From the NCBI GenBank assembly GCA_029204225.1, contig CM055100.1, forward strand, positions 2,654,451-2,718,450: a stretch of 64,000 bases of DNA, read 5' to 3'. Shown piece by piece: positions 24,240 through 35,542 of the stretch; positions within the stretch are counted from its first letter, which is position 1; every line of letters starts with the position of its first letter. Position numbers and translations under genes: made by a program. This stretch comes from Diphasiastrum complanatum (lineage: Eukaryota; Streptophyta; Lycopodiopsida; Lycopodiales; Lycopodiaceae). The notes under the pieces were generated by a model. That model was not told the DNA's origin, ran no database searches, and saw nothing but the letters and a program-made list of their open reading frames with translations.

Positions 24240-25085
24240 ATTTTTGAAGAGGGAAGAGGAGTGGGTGATGGAATCAAGGGACGTACCTGCTGCCTTTGTC
24301 CTCTCCCTTGTTTGTTGATCCTTGCTCACCCACTTTATTCTTCTTGCTCTCCTTATTCTCCTCACATTTGAGTGCTCTTCTTGCTTCTCTTGATATTGCT
24401 CTTTGCTTTCTCCTCTTGCATTTTGTTTGTTCTTGCTTGCTCCTCTTGCACTTGGCTTGTTGCCCTTGCTCTTCCTCATAGCTTACTCCTTGTAAAATCA
24501 AATGTGGGGAGGTCAAGAAAGAAAGAGAAAGTGGAGGATGGAGGCTTTTTGATTTGTTGGATGCAAGGTAATCTCCTTTCTCACTCTCTCTTTCTCTAGC
24601 ATCATAGTATCCATCTCAATGTGATCTCAGTTTGGCTTTATTGACACCACGTTTTCTATGCAGGCTTTCCTCTGAGGCAAAGGAGTCAGTGGATCCAATT
24701 TTTTTAGAAGCAGACAGGTCGGAAAGGCCGTTGGAATAGGCGGATCTACAATATTTACTATTTCGAAGGCTATTTCAACGCCTAGTGAACATTGGAAGAG
24801 ATATTGAAGTTTTCATCTTTGATAGCATTGTTTTGTTGTGTCGGTACTGACCAGTGAAGGAGTTTGAGAATTTTGGATCAGTTGCACAGAACTTTTCCTT
24901 CACATGCACTATTTTTGAGAATCCTTGATGAAGATTCTTCTTTTTTTGTCCAAGTCTGTTGATTCGCTTTGTCACATAGTGTTGTCATTGATTGTCTTGA
25001 GCCTTTTCACCCATAACTTGTACTGACACAATAGAGCAGTCTTGACCTAACCAGGCGAGTACAAGAAAGATTTTTTGATTTGCTT
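24240..25085. other. Low-complexity, no gene seen
   Basis: The region 24290-24600 is rich in CTTGCTCCTCTTGC-like words, an imperfect pyrimidine-biased repeat. Nothing recognisable lies in 24600-25085. Confidence 0.4.
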
Positions 25086-26104
25086 CGCCAGTCGACAACT
25101 CAATGATGTTGAAATCAATTATTCAATGACTGAGCGATAAGCCTTGGTAATTCTTTGCAGTCAAGAAGTTTCGCCATTATGTAATGGCCACTCACTTTGC
25201 ATTCTACACTGATCATCAACCTTTGCTCTACCTAGTCAACAAAACCTACAACACATGGAGAATCACTAGATGGTTACTCTTGTTGGAGTTCGATTTTGGA
25301 ATAGTGGTATGCAAAGGCAAACAACATTATATGGTGGATCATGTATCTTGAATCAGATCAACGGAGAAGGACCCTCAGCCTGATGATGAGTTACCATATG
25401 CTAATGTTGTACCAGATTGGGCCGTGGACATAGTTGAGTGTTTGATGAATGGCCAACCTGATCGGTCACTATCCAAGGTGCAACAGTGGATACTTGTACT
25501 TAAAGATCATCCATATCAGCCGGCCAACTGTATCGAAGAGGGGCAGATAATATCATTTGTCATTGTATCCTACCCCATGAGACAAGTCAAATAATGTCCC
25601 TCTCGCATGAAGCAATAGAAGGTTGCAGCAGATGTTACAGTAGTGTGCAAGATCCTACAATCCGGCTGTTGGTGGCCAACAATGCACAAGGATACTGAGG
25701 CATATATCAAGCAGTGTGATGTATGTCAGGGGGCACGTATAACAATGAAGATGAACTATGAGCCGTTAAATCTTGTATTGGCTCAAGCGCCATTTGAGAA
25801 ATGGGGACTTGATTCATCAGCCATATTCACTCAACTGCTCATAGTACCCAAGACCGATATATCATCGTGGCTACAGACTATCTCACAAAGTGGGTTGAAG
25901 CCAAAGCAGTGTGCGTATAGGTCCACTGCGAAGTTCCTTTACGAGAATATCATTGTGCACTTTGGATGCCCAGTGGAGATAGTTAGTGATCGAGGGACTC
26001 ACTTTGTCAACGAGACCATGAAGGTCTTGTTATGCTATCTTTCTCTTTCGTATTATAAATTTTATGTAGATCTTAGAAAGTGGACAAACCACTTACAACC
26101 TTGA
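25086..26104 (+). pseudogene. Ty3/Gypsy RNase H and integrase fragment
   Basis: The RNase H end is visible as NYSMTER, then AVKKFRHYVMATHFAFYTDH, QPLLYLVNKTYNT and LLEFDFGIVVCKG, matching plant Gypsy RNase H. A linker follows, then the integrase zinc-binding part LQSGCWWPTMHKD plus CDVCQGA, the core start FEKWGLD (first Asp), YENIIVHFGCPVEIVSDRGTHF with the second Asp, and truncation near 26040 before the Glu. There are several stops and frameshifts. It is related to, but distinct from, the copies at 27657 and 50779. Confidence 0.88.
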
Positions 26105-26339
26105 CATGGATAGATCTAGAGTAGCCACCGCACCAAGTAGAATTATCTCCAACAGGCAATGACTTTAGAGACATTGGATGGGACACCATTTTCTACGCCC
26201 ATAAATGGTAGCCGGTTACGCAAGTACCAATCGCCACCAGCTTTCCAAACACTTCTTGAAGAGTTCATGATAGGCTCCTCATTATTGAATAAAGCCTCAA
26301 GTTTTACGTAAGAAATCTCTATCCACTCTTTTCCTGATG

Positions 26340-26743
26340 CACTCCATGATCAACAATAAATGTGTCGACGGCCTTCTGCCACAATAAGCACAGGAGTGGT
26401 CTTTCACCCCGATCGTTCAGATCCTAGATGGTGGTACGTGATTCAAGTCGCTCTTCGAAGTAAAAGAATTTTTGAAGATAGAGATGTCGTGGAGGACATG
26501 GCGCTGCCAGTTGATGCACCTCATGAACAAGATCGTGATGATGGATTCAATGTCACAATTTCGGAAGATGATCATGTGCAAGCTTTACAAGCTAATGATG
26601 ACGTTGAGTGTGATGTATCATCGTCGGATGGTTCGACGGCACACGACACACTTTCACGATCTTACTCATCATCACCGTCACCATTAGCTTTTGAAGATCA
26701 GCTTATTAATGATGAAGCTATAGGAGATATTAGGGTAGAATAG
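26340..26743 (+). pseudogene. CACTA Tnp2 C-terminal fragment (DUF4216-like)
   Basis: The plus frame reads TGVVFHPDRSDPRWWYVIQV, followed by a very acidic, Ser/Asp-rich tail (EDDHVQALQANDDVECD) and a stop near 26743. The FY.pD..d..W..V.. pattern followed by an acidic tail is characteristic of the DUF4216 end of plant CACTA transposases. The catalytic Transposase_21 part is not present nearby. Other non-LTR or uncharacterised origins cannot be excluded. Confidence 0.55.
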
Positions 26744-27059
26744 GAGATAGACTCATTTGGTTTGGCGGATTTGTCGCATGATGATGTGACAAATGATAAC
26801 AATGAACCACCAAATGAATGAGTGAGACAGTACGATGTATTTCATTTCATTGCAATATTAATCATATTGCTTGCAGATGCAATTACACTTTATTCATTGA
26901 CTAGTTGACATGGAACAAGAAGTCGATGCCTGTGAGTACACAATTTGTGATCATCATTTTTTGTGATACATAAATTTCTTTATTCACTTGTGCATATGGC
27001 AACCAAAGATGATATAAAATGGAATTCAATGTGTTGATAGGTAACAAATTCCAAAAGTG

Positions 27060-27497
27060 AGATCCATTTACATTCTGTTTTATACCGTGGGTTATACCGA
27101 GGGGCCCTTTTTTCATCAGTCTCGGTATTACTCTCGGTTAGCAAAGTGTCCTAGAATGCCTCTGGCCACTTGGACCCTCTTTATAACCCACTCTATAAAT
27201 GTCTCAAAAACAAGTTCAAATTTGGTAGGCTTATGCTAAGGTCAACCTCGGTATACCCCTCAAACTAGATTCAATATTCTGATGTATGTTCCGAGGCCTT
27301 CTAGTGGATTTATAACCCTCTCTATATGCCTTTCTATAAATGTTTCAAAACCAAGTTCAAATTTGGTAGACTTATTCCAAGGCCAAATACCGGACCCGAG
27401 GCTCGAGCATTCTGCTCCCTGTGTGACTCATTTTAAAAACTATCTTTAAAACAAACGCTCAAAAAAAGCCTTGGAAATCATCCGTCCTCTTGTAGTG
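27060..27497 (+). mobile_element. CACTA terminal/subterminal region, copy A (right end)
   Basis: The segment ends in CCTCTTGTAGTG at 27497, the canonical CACTA terminus (reverse complement CACTACAAGAGG). Motifs related to GTATACCGAGG recur near 27070, 27090 and 27246, as subterminal repeats do. From about 27205 the sequence is the reverse complement of 52999-53280. The distant left terminus was not found. Confidence 0.68.
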
Positions 27498-27656
27498 GCA
27501 GCTTTTAAATTTTGTTTGTTTAACAGTGTCCATAGCAGCATCGTCGGGGTCATCAAAGATCTGGACCACTACACTCCCTTCAAGACAACCCACTAATCTG
27601 ACATCATTCTTAAAATGTGAAGATATATTGTCCCAGAAAAGAAACAGGATTCCAGA
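27498..27656 (-). pseudogene. Flanking ORF fragment shared by both CACTA termini, copy A
   Basis: The minus frame encodes LFLFWDNISSHFKNDV, RLVGCLEGSVVVQIFDDPDD, AAMDTVKQTKFKSCHYKR. The plus-strand copy at 52849-52998 encodes almost the same peptide, differing at a few residues. I do not recognise the family. The frame continues a short way into the CACTA end, so part of it is fortuitous. At 27657 it joins a Gypsy integrase abruptly. Confidence 0.5.
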
Positions 27657-28644
27657 CAAAGACACAGAAAATTATATTCAGTCATGCGATGTTTGTCAAC
27701 AAGCACGTCGTCCTACTCGACAGAACTATGAACCTTTACATCCATTTTTATCGCAAGCATCATTTTAAAAATGGGGCCTCGACTATGTTGGTCCTATTCA
27801 TCCTACGGCAAGAGGATCTCAAGCTAGATATATCATGGTTGCTACTGATTATATGACCAAATGGGTTGAAGCGAAAGCAGTTCGAGTTGCAGATGCGAAA
27901 TCTACGACTAAATTTTTCTATGAAAATGTTAGTACTAGATTTGGATGTCCTATGGAGATCGTTAGGGATCGCGGAACACATTTTTTTAATGAAACGATAA
28001 AATGTCTGTTGAAAGACTTTTTTGTTATTCATTGATTTAGTACTCCATATTATCCAAGGGGTAATGGTCAAGTTGAATCTTCCAACAAGATTGTCTACAA
28101 CATTATGAGAAAAACTGTAGAAGCAAGTCGTTTTGATTGGGAACATAAGTATTATTTCGCTTTATGGGCATTCATAACCACTTACAAAGATAGTACGAAT
28201 CAAATGTCATTTCAACTTGTTTATGGACAAGATGCAATTATGCCAATTGAATTTTTGATACCATCTCTACGCATAGCAGCAACGGAATGGTTGGATGATG
28301 TGAAATCCTTCCAGATGCGTCATGAGGCTTTACAAAAACTTTTTGAGACCAGATTGATGGCAGTTCATGCATTAGCAGCAGAGAAAGCCCGTCGCAAGGC
28401 ATGGCACGATCGCCGATTACACAAAAAAGATCTGAAGGAAGGAGATCTGGCACTAATGTATAAGACGAAACTGATTAAAGGCAAATTGAAGTTCACAGAT
28501 GAAGGACCGTGTAGAGTGAAAGAAATATTGAACTATGGCGCGGTCATTTTAGAACATTTGGATGGAAAAAGATTTGACACTCCGGTGAATGACAGCCGAC
28601 TACGGAAGTTTTGGCAGCCAGATCAGCCAGTTCAACGAGAATGA
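27657..28644 (+). pseudogene. Ty3/Gypsy integrase (copy A)
   Basis: The zinc-binding region begins DTENYIQSCDVCQQARRPTR. The core shows WGLDYVGP (first Asp), YENVSTRFGCPMEIVRDRGT (second Asp) and YPRGNGQVESSNK (catalytic Glu). A long C-terminal domain includes AFITTYKDSTNQMSFQLVYG, ARRKAWHDRR, GDLALMYK and GPCRVKEIL, ending QPDQPVQRE at 28644. Stops occur near 27766 and 28034. Its 5' end is cut at 27657 by the CACTA-flank sequence. The integrase would join element cDNA to chromosomal DNA; two nonsense codons make it inactive. Confidence 0.92.
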
Positions 28645-29058
28645 TCCAACACCTTGTCAATTTTATTGTGATTGTTTTACAATTTTCTTGTTTTTTATAC
28701 TTGAGTGAATTTTCTTTAGAAAAAGACAAAAAAAAAATGATGAGCAAAAGTCAAAAAAGTCATCAGAGTGGAAAAAGGGGAAGAAAAATATTTTCAGAAG
28801 ATAATTTTTGATGAAAAATGACTTTGAAAATCACTTTTTGGGTCATCTTTTGCACATACAACCTTAGAAACCTTCACTGAGATTTCAGATCATACATCCA
28901 CCTCACATGTCTCTATATTGAGTTGGGCGAAGGTTCTTTTCCAGAGATAATACATGTTTTAAGTTAGGTGAATGTTCAGAAACTTATTATTTTGGGAACC
29001 TTCATCGAGCATCTTATAGTCCTTACTAACCTTCGTCGACCTGACATATGGAATTAGA
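28645..29058 (+). other. Gypsy spacer with CCTTCGCC motifs
   Basis: This region lies between integrase and the extra ORF. Copy B matches up to about 28760 (GATGAGCAAAAGTCA). The rest contains repeated GGCGAAGGTT / AACCTTCGCC-like words (near 28925, 29000 and 29030). Confidence 0.6.
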
Positions 29059-29874
29059 ATGCCAAAATTAGGTTGGGCAAAGGGCCAGATCATCAAAAAT
29101 TGTATTTATTACAATACTTGGGCGAACGATGTCCTTGGGCGAAGGATGAACCTTCGCAGGATCTCAGAAACCTTCGCCGGATCAGTTCAGTACCTCAAAA
29201 ACCTTCGCCGAGATCCGGATTTCATCAGTAGTTACGTTGCCAGCCCTCGCCAATTGCGGGTAGACCCTTATTATTTACCAATGCCAAGACGCAAGAAGAG
29301 GAAAGAGCTGGGAATTCCTTTGGATCAAATCAGTATCCATATTCCAAATTGGCCCATAATTCATCAGATTTACAATTGGCAGATATTAGTTGATTTCCAC
29401 AGGGCCTTACAATTTTATGCGGCCGAATATCGACATTTGCCAGATCCGACCATTAGGCAATCCACACATTTTGCGAACGATTTGACAATGTTGGCATCCA
29501 TAGCAACAAGGTGGGATGATTGCCTACCTCAATTGGCTTTCGATCCAAATAAACCAATGGCGTCCGACAATGTTCAAGATTAGTTGCCACTTGCCAGATT
29601 GTACTATCATGCTGCGATGCTGGGCGGACAATGCGAATCAAGATTTACGGCATGGACCACGACGAAATGGATAGCTGGGGCGAATAACTGCTTCCCACCG
29701 CACAAGAAAGACTTCAACACGGCACGCCTGGAATTTATGGAGAAGGTGCAGTACCAATTTATCAAGGTACGACCAGAGCCCCAAATGAATAAATCTCGCA
29801 TGGTGTCGTGGGACCATCACCAGTTTTGGTGGGGGATACTGTTGGAGGGTTTTCGGATCCCAAGGCAATCCTAA
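29059..29874 (+). pseudogene. Extra ORF between Gypsy integrase and 3' LTR (one amber stop)
   Basis: Frames 29059-29583 and 29584-29874 are the same frame separated by one TAG at 29581. Together they give about 270 residues. Features are a basic segment PMPRRKKRKELG, an aromatic-rich part IPNWPIIHQIYNWQILVDFH, LQFYAAEYRHLPDPT and, after the stop, RFTAWTTTKWIAGANNCFPP and KVQYQFIKVRPEPQ. I recognise no family. It sits just upstream of a purine tract and an LTR start, where some plant Gypsy lineages (Tat/Ogre, Athila) carry additional genes. The last codons run into the LTR. Function is unknown; a gag-like or env-position accessory gene, or a captured sequence, are possibilities. Confidence 0.6.
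29825..29839 (+). other. Polypurine tract
   Basis: GGTGGGGGATAC directly precedes the LTR start TGTTGG at 29840. A purine-rich plus-strand primer at this place is expected for a 3' LTR. Confidence 0.65.
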
Positions 29875-29920
29875 CCCTAGTTAATAAGTGAGAGGGATTT
29901 GGCACCCTACGTGTGTAAGG
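29840..29920 (+). repeat. Start of Gypsy 3' LTR (truncated)
   Basis: The first about 80 bases match 49197-49278 (TGTTGGAGGGTTT, CCTAGTTAATAAGTGAGAGG, GTGTGTAAG) and then the similarity ends, so the rest of the LTR is lost. Confidence 0.85.
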
Positions 29921-31062
29921 TCATTGCAATGGAAATAGACATATTATATAAATAGCAAATCAAAAAATTAGTACCAAGTAAAAAATTATGTAGGTTTTTG
30001 AGAGATTTTGAACATACTTTTTTTGTTGACCTTCTTGATATACAAAAAAAGCATATTTTTGTAGGTTTATAATTTTTCACATGTTTGTATTTTAAAAATA
30101 TTAGAAGAACACATCATTTTTAAGATTTGTATGCACAAAAAACATGGTTTTTGTGAAATGAACTTTTTTTTGTCAATTTTGAAAGATTCTTAGAACCTCG
30201 CAATGTTTCTCATTCAACTCGCAATGGTGTTAATACGCTATAAAAACGATCGATTCAATCACCACAACACACCATCATCAAATGCTTCAAGGCAAGGCAA
30301 GACAAAATTGCTCTCTCACAACTGTATATTCACAACTTTACACAAGTACAAAGAAAAGTTACTTAAGACTTCAACATGGGCTCGTAAAAGAATCGGCCCG
30401 ATAGTTCTAGAGCTAAGCAAACGTGTCACCGTAGAACTTAGAAAGTAGCCATATAACAACTTACATGTTGATTATTGCTAATTTAACTCATTAACCTTAG
30501 CGAGGGACATGTATGTGCATCATGTATGTTGTAAAATGTGGCCAACTTCATGGGAATCAAACATCATGCTAGCATCCTCAGATCCTCCTAATGTGGGCGC
30601 CTTGCAAGCAAACCTCTACTACCATGTTGAAGATCTCGAAAGGAGTATTGGGGATCTAACCCGAGCTCCTAGCCACATGCTAATATGACAAGACGACATT
30701 TTCTTGAAGATCACCATCTAATTATACAAGTCTCTCCATTCTCTCCCTTCCATTCAAGGGTTGAAAGTGTTATCTATTTTCATCAATCTAAACGCACGGT
30801 AGAAGAAGCACTAGAGAGCAAATGATTGAAAGTGTTATCTATTTTCATCAATCTAAACGCACGGTAGAAGAAGCACTAGAGAGTAATGACTAAGTAGCCT
30901 CGTCAACTAAAATTTTCAAACAAAAGATAGAAGGACTAGAAATGACCAAGTAAGTCATTCCATGAATTATGATCTACAAACAAAGGATGTTGATGTGTGA
31001 TTTATAGAGGGGTTGGCGTGGTTTGTTTGGTTAAGGACGAGTAGCTATTCAGTACTCAAGTA
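29921..31062. other. AT-rich intergenic DNA downstream of the F-box gene
   Basis: No gene was seen. It contains the tandem duplication at 30761-30883. The part closest to 31062 probably holds the F-box gene's 3' untranslated region. Confidence 0.45.
30761..30883. repeat. Tandem duplication, 65-bp period
   Basis: Two adjacent, nearly identical copies start at 30761 and 30826 (TTGAAAGTGTTATCTATTTT ... AGAAGCACTAGAGAG). Confidence 0.95.
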
Positions 31063-32355
31063 TCATAGTGATCCTCCAAGTAGGAGTTGAGGCTCGTAGC
31101 ATAAGTGGAAGCCTCTATGGGCAATGTTCAGACCAACAGGACACTCTCGTGCTTCCCTCCAAGCATTCCTTGTCAAAGATGTCCCCTCATCCATCGTCGA
31201 GACAATGAATATCACTAATTTAGTCCTGAACTCTGAGCGGAAATATATATAATTGCCTCCCCCCGTGCATGTTATCAGACGCGTATGAGCAGGTGATGCT
31301 ACTAGTGCGCGGAAGAAAGTCCGAGGCATTACGCTTACTGTAACCCATGTGAGCGTTTCAGGATTGAATCTCCACACGTTCATGAGCTTTTCGAATCCGG
31401 CTAGTCCCACTAACATGAGATTTTCTTTGCAATTAAGTATCACAGCGCTTGGTGATGCGCTTAAAGATGGCATTGGCTGAGACGAAATGCTGCTTTTAGT
31501 TGTCAGATCGTATCGGTGCAAGTAAAATGTAGGCCTCCAAGTAGAATGGTCCTCTGGAAAGCTAATGTCGTGCACAATATTGTACAAAATATTGTGGCAG
31601 ATGACGCCGTTGCTATAGATGATCCAACCCTCGGGCATTCGCCACCTAAACAGGATTTCCCAACTATTGGTTTTATTGTGATATGAAAATATAATCAGCA
31701 AGTTACGACAACCACGAACACGCAAGCGTGGGATGCATATCGTTGCGATTACTCTATACTCGCACACTGTTGGATCGATCATCCAGACGTGCGTGGATAC
31801 TTTGGTGCTGTTGAAGCCTTCGCTCAAACCCCACTTTGGAGTCGGAGGTAGAAATTTAGATCTTTGGTTATAAGGATCGTAAACTGCCACCTCAAGCCTC
31901 TCAGAGATGTTTTTTCTCAATAATGGTACACAAACCAGGCCATCTGCGGACGACATAGCTCGGCACGTCCACTCTGTTAAGAGATCCAAGCTCCATTCCA
32001 GCTGCTCTGTTTCAAGCGTTAATCGAAACGGATACCACTTATCACCGACAGGATCGTAAGCCCATGGAGACGCAACCTGCGTGATAAGGACATACCAAGG
32101 AGCAGATTCAGATGGGAGGCGTTTCACACACACAGGTACTACCTTTGCAAGTATCCGATTAAAGGCATGGCAAACGGCATTTGCTACGAACATGCTCCGA
32201 AGAGGCAGATTCCCAAACACTCTGGTCCATAAATCATCAGGTAGCTGGTTTAACAGTTCTAGGGATATATTTTGATCGTCCTCATCTTTCTGCGAGTCCA
32301 CGAGTCTGGGTGGTCTGAAGACCACATAAGGAGGTTCAATGTTACGATCAACCAT
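31063..32355 (-). CDS. F-box protein with kelch-like C-terminal part
   Basis: This is a single-exon minus-strand gene with a TGA at 31063-31065. I take the start at the ATG at 32355 (MVDRNIEPPYVV), giving 430 residues. An upstream in-frame ATG at 32454 would add only a translated GA microsatellite (Arg-Glu repeats). The F-box is near residues 34-70 (LLNQLPDDLWTRVFGNLPLR, then VANAVCHAFNRIL). The C-terminal 350 residues carry motifs typical of F-box/kelch-like proteins: WAYDPVGDKWYPF, VAVYDPYNQRSKFLPP and WRFNPETLTWVTVS. Such proteins are SCF ubiquitin-ligase adaptors: the F-box binds SKP1 and the C-terminal propeller-like part recruits a target. The target cannot be read from sequence. The frame is uninterrupted, unlike everything around it. 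Confidence 0.85.
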   Translation of the reverse strand: MVDRNIEPPYVVFRPPRLVDSQKDEDDQNISLELLNQLPDDLWTRVFGNLPLRSMFVANAVCHAFNRILAKVVPVCVKRLPSESAPWYVLITQVASPWAYDPVGDKWYPFRLTLETEQLEWSLDLLTEWTCRAMSSADGLVCVPLLRKNISERLEVAVYDPYNQRSKFLPPTPKWGLSEGFNSTKVSTHVWMIDPTVCEYRVIATICIPRLRVRGCRNLLIIFSYHNKTNSWEILFRWRMPEGWIIYSNGVICHNILYNIVHDISFPEDHSTWRPTFYLHRYDLTTKSSISSQPMPSLSASPSAVILNCKENLMLVGLAGFEKLMNVWRFNPETLTWVTVSVMPRTFFRALVASPAHTRLITCTGGGNYIYFRSEFRTKLVIFIVSTMDEGTSLTRNAWREARECPVGLNIAHRGFHLCYEPQLLLGGSL

Positions 32356-32389
32356 GATCTGCCAGCTCCACAATATAGAATACAGCACC

Positions 32390-32399
<10 letters not shown>

Positions 32400-32442
<43 letters not shown>
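32400..32442. repeat. (CT)n microsatellite in the F-box gene leader
   Basis: About 21 CT repeats (GA on the gene's strand) lie 45-87 bases upstream of the chosen ATG, probably within the 5' untranslated region. Confidence 0.95.
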
Positions 32443-32446
<4 letters not shown>

Positions 32447-32560
32447 TACGCCATACGTACATAACTAATGTTTGCAATTGCAAGGAAGGGAAAGGTCGCA
32501 ACCCTTCATACTCATGAATTTCATATTTTGGACCCAAATACATGCATGCGTGATGGATTG

Positions 32561-32569
32561 CATATATAG
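32561..32569 (-). promoter_or_regulatory. Candidate TATA box of the F-box gene
   Basis: CTATATATG on the minus strand lies about 206 bases upstream of the chosen start. It would place transcription start near 32530 and the GA tract in the leader. It rests on sequence match alone. Confidence 0.4.
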
Positions 32570-34650
32570 GGGTAGCTTAGTTATTTTGGTATATGGGCAA
32601 AATATTGAAGTGACATTAACGTGTGACACAATTTGAGCAATGCAAAAAACATGTCCCTAGTATGTTCCATATAGTGCAAAATCAATGGAGATGCTTATCC
32701 CACCATTATGCAATATTGACAATCCTACCATATTCATTGAGCCTCCCAAATTTTTGGTCTCTACTCTGCGCGCATTGCATAAAATTCTTTGAGAGTCCTT
32801 AAAGGGTCGATGTGGTGTTCAATGGCTTCCATAATACTTTAATCATTATTACATACTCTATTGTGCCTAAAATCATTCAAAACACTCATGAGTTGTTGCT
32901 AATCTATGGCTTTGTAGGGCAACTCATAAGATCTTTGCATCAACTCACATTATTTGGTCTCACCTCATATGCCACAACCTTCCTTGCTTCCCATTGCAAG
33001 TAACATTCAAGCGCATGGACCTTGAAGGGATAACCACTTGCTAACATACACATAAAGCATGCAGCTTTTGATTGAATGTCTCTCCAAGACATGTGTCAAG
33101 CTTTGATTTAATGGTGCAAGGGGATTCATAGGATGGGTGTTCCATTCTAACTCCACGCAAGTGCTTCATTTGGGGAAAAATATCAACTCGCATTTTGTGA
33201 TGGAGGCTCAAGGTCTCGAGCTTTCCTCCATGGTCCAGTAATGCCCTTGGGCTCCCCACAATCATGCAAAGGACCCTCCATGAAAGAAAGCCCAATGTCC
33301 TAGCCCCCCAAACAATTCATGTGGTGAAGCCTTGCCCTTAGGCTCTCACAATCATTAAACAAATTAATATGAGCATGAAAATGGCCCCATAAAGAATGCC
33401 ATATAGGGGGCAAAAATTAACAAAAAGTTAATGAAGTACACATTTTTGTAATTTCTTTATGCATCTGTTCGCACAACTTTCAACGCAAATAAATTTAGCT
33501 TATTGAGGTCACCTCAAAAGTGATTGATACTTAACCACACTTAAATGTGACTCTTGAGACATTGAAATATTTCCCTCCCAATATTTGAAAACATTCAAAA
33601 ATCAAAATTTACATACAAAGGTAAAAAATTTAAAAAATTGTAGTAGTTCAATGATATGGCTACCGCCATCTCCAAAGATGAATAGCTGTTTGTCGCCATC
33701 TCCATCTCCAAGGATGAAGATGTGTTTGCCACCATTTTTAAATATGTCATATCCATATCTTCAGATGAGTTTTTTACTACTTGCGACAAGTCCACCTTAC
33801 TCCAATGATCGGCAGCTTTAACTACTTCGGAAATATGCGAAGTAGCGAAGTACCCGACAGATGGTTTTACTTCAAAGATCGATCGTTCCAACTATTTTTG
33901 GAAAACCCAAAATATGCGGAGTGAGAGACCAAAGTCTCTTGAAAAATGCAAAATACTTTGAATATTAGTCTTTTTCAAACAGTCTGCAGAAATGAAGAAT
34001 TTTTACAACATCGTCTTTGCCTTTCTCCTTAGGATCCTTCATCATTATGGTAAGTTTAGGCCCAAAAAGTGACTTAATTTTCTAAAATAGTAAGTTTAAA
34101 AGCTAAAAATAACAAAGAAATTTGCAATTTTTAATAGGTGAGCTTGAAAATGGGTGGCCTTTGTGAGTGCTTGAGAGATGCTTGGGAACGTTGTAAAATT
34201 TCTGCAAATTTTGGCAGCATCTCTATAGCAGAAGAACATTTTAGTGCATTCTCACCTCTATTTATACACCCCCTCCTCCAAATTTAGACAACATATATAT
34301 CATGTATCAAACTGGCCAAAACATGCATTCTAAGACCAATGGTGATACTGGCGAACTCAAATCGGGTCTTTCACACATGTGGAAAACTCAAACAAGGGGG
34401 AAAATGGGTTGAAAACTCAGTCTAGCTCAGAAATTCACTCAAATGTAAAGTTTGGGAGTTTGTTTGAGAATCTAGGTCCTATTGGAATGAGGTGTGTGAA
34501 AGATAGGTCGAATAAGATTCGAATAAAAAGAATTCGAACGACAAGAAAGAAAACTTATCGTGCGCAGCGGAATAAACTATCTTCCTCTTTCTTTATGCAT
34601 GACTACGCCTATCAATTTCGAACAAAACAACAGTGATAGAAATCACGTTC
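32570..34650. other. No recognisable gene
   Basis: Only short ORFs without domains occur. A simple repeat of CATCTCCA/GATGAA words lies at 33650-33760. TTTCACACATGTGG near 34369 resembles LTR-end motifs seen elsewhere in the window. Confidence 0.4.
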
Positions 34651-35065
34651 GAACTTATAGTAACTAATTTGGAAATCATTAGTACTACAGTGATTACGTA
34701 GCCAAACATTAAGCATTGAATTATCATACACATAATTAGTCGCGAAGAACTAGAGAAACGCATACATTCTAAGACAAACCTGAATGCAATAAGAAGATAG
34801 TATTGATTCAGTATAAAAGTGAAACAGATGTAGATGAGTACAACAAGTTGTGGATCGAAGCCTCGTACTCTAAGCTATCTCTAAGCGGCTAAATATAAAT
34901 CTGAATTAGACGCAATGCTGATAAGTAGTAAGCGCAATAGCAATATCTAAACAATTCTAAAGAAGTGAGCTAGAATGCACAGGAGTGTTCAAGCTCGCAA
35001 GCTTGAGAGAGAACACTAACTATTCAATACTTGATGATTGACCTTCATGCTTCAATCCCTAAGAT

Positions 35066-35533
35066 GTAGGAATATGAACAACTATTTATACTAAGCAATT
35101 AGGTCATCAAATGTGTCATCCAATTGGCTGTGATATGCTGGCATCCATCCACTTAGGACTTCTCAGAAAACTACTTGTTGATGGATTAATGCAAGTCGGT
35201 GGCTTTGGTCGTAAACAGTCTGTCTGCAAATTTATACGTAAATTGTAACTTTGCGGAAATGAACGTAAACTGTCATGCAAAAAATGCGAAAAAAAAAAAC
35301 TACGAAGGTCCTCGCCAGCATCATTTCCTTAACATTTAGGCAGATGGCATTTTGCGAAAAAACCGAAGTGAGAGAAAATCCCGAAAGACAAAAATCCCGA
35401 AAATGCTGACATTGTGAGTCGTTCTTGAATAGTTATGCAGAGTGTGTAAAAACACAAAGAAATCTACAAGTCTGGATAAAAGTTGGACGAGGATTAAAAT
35501 GTCGATTAGTCGATTAGTAGGAGAATAATCCAA
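35066..35533 (-). repeat. Copia LTR (5' part), minus orientation
   Basis: On the minus strand the RNase H gene ends and a purine tract (AACGGGGAGTCT) precedes TTGGATTATTCTCC. The sequence to 35066 matches 13118-13575. The LTR probably extends left towards about 34650, but its far end and primer site were not located. Confidence 0.7.
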
Positions 35534-35542
35534 GACTCCCCG

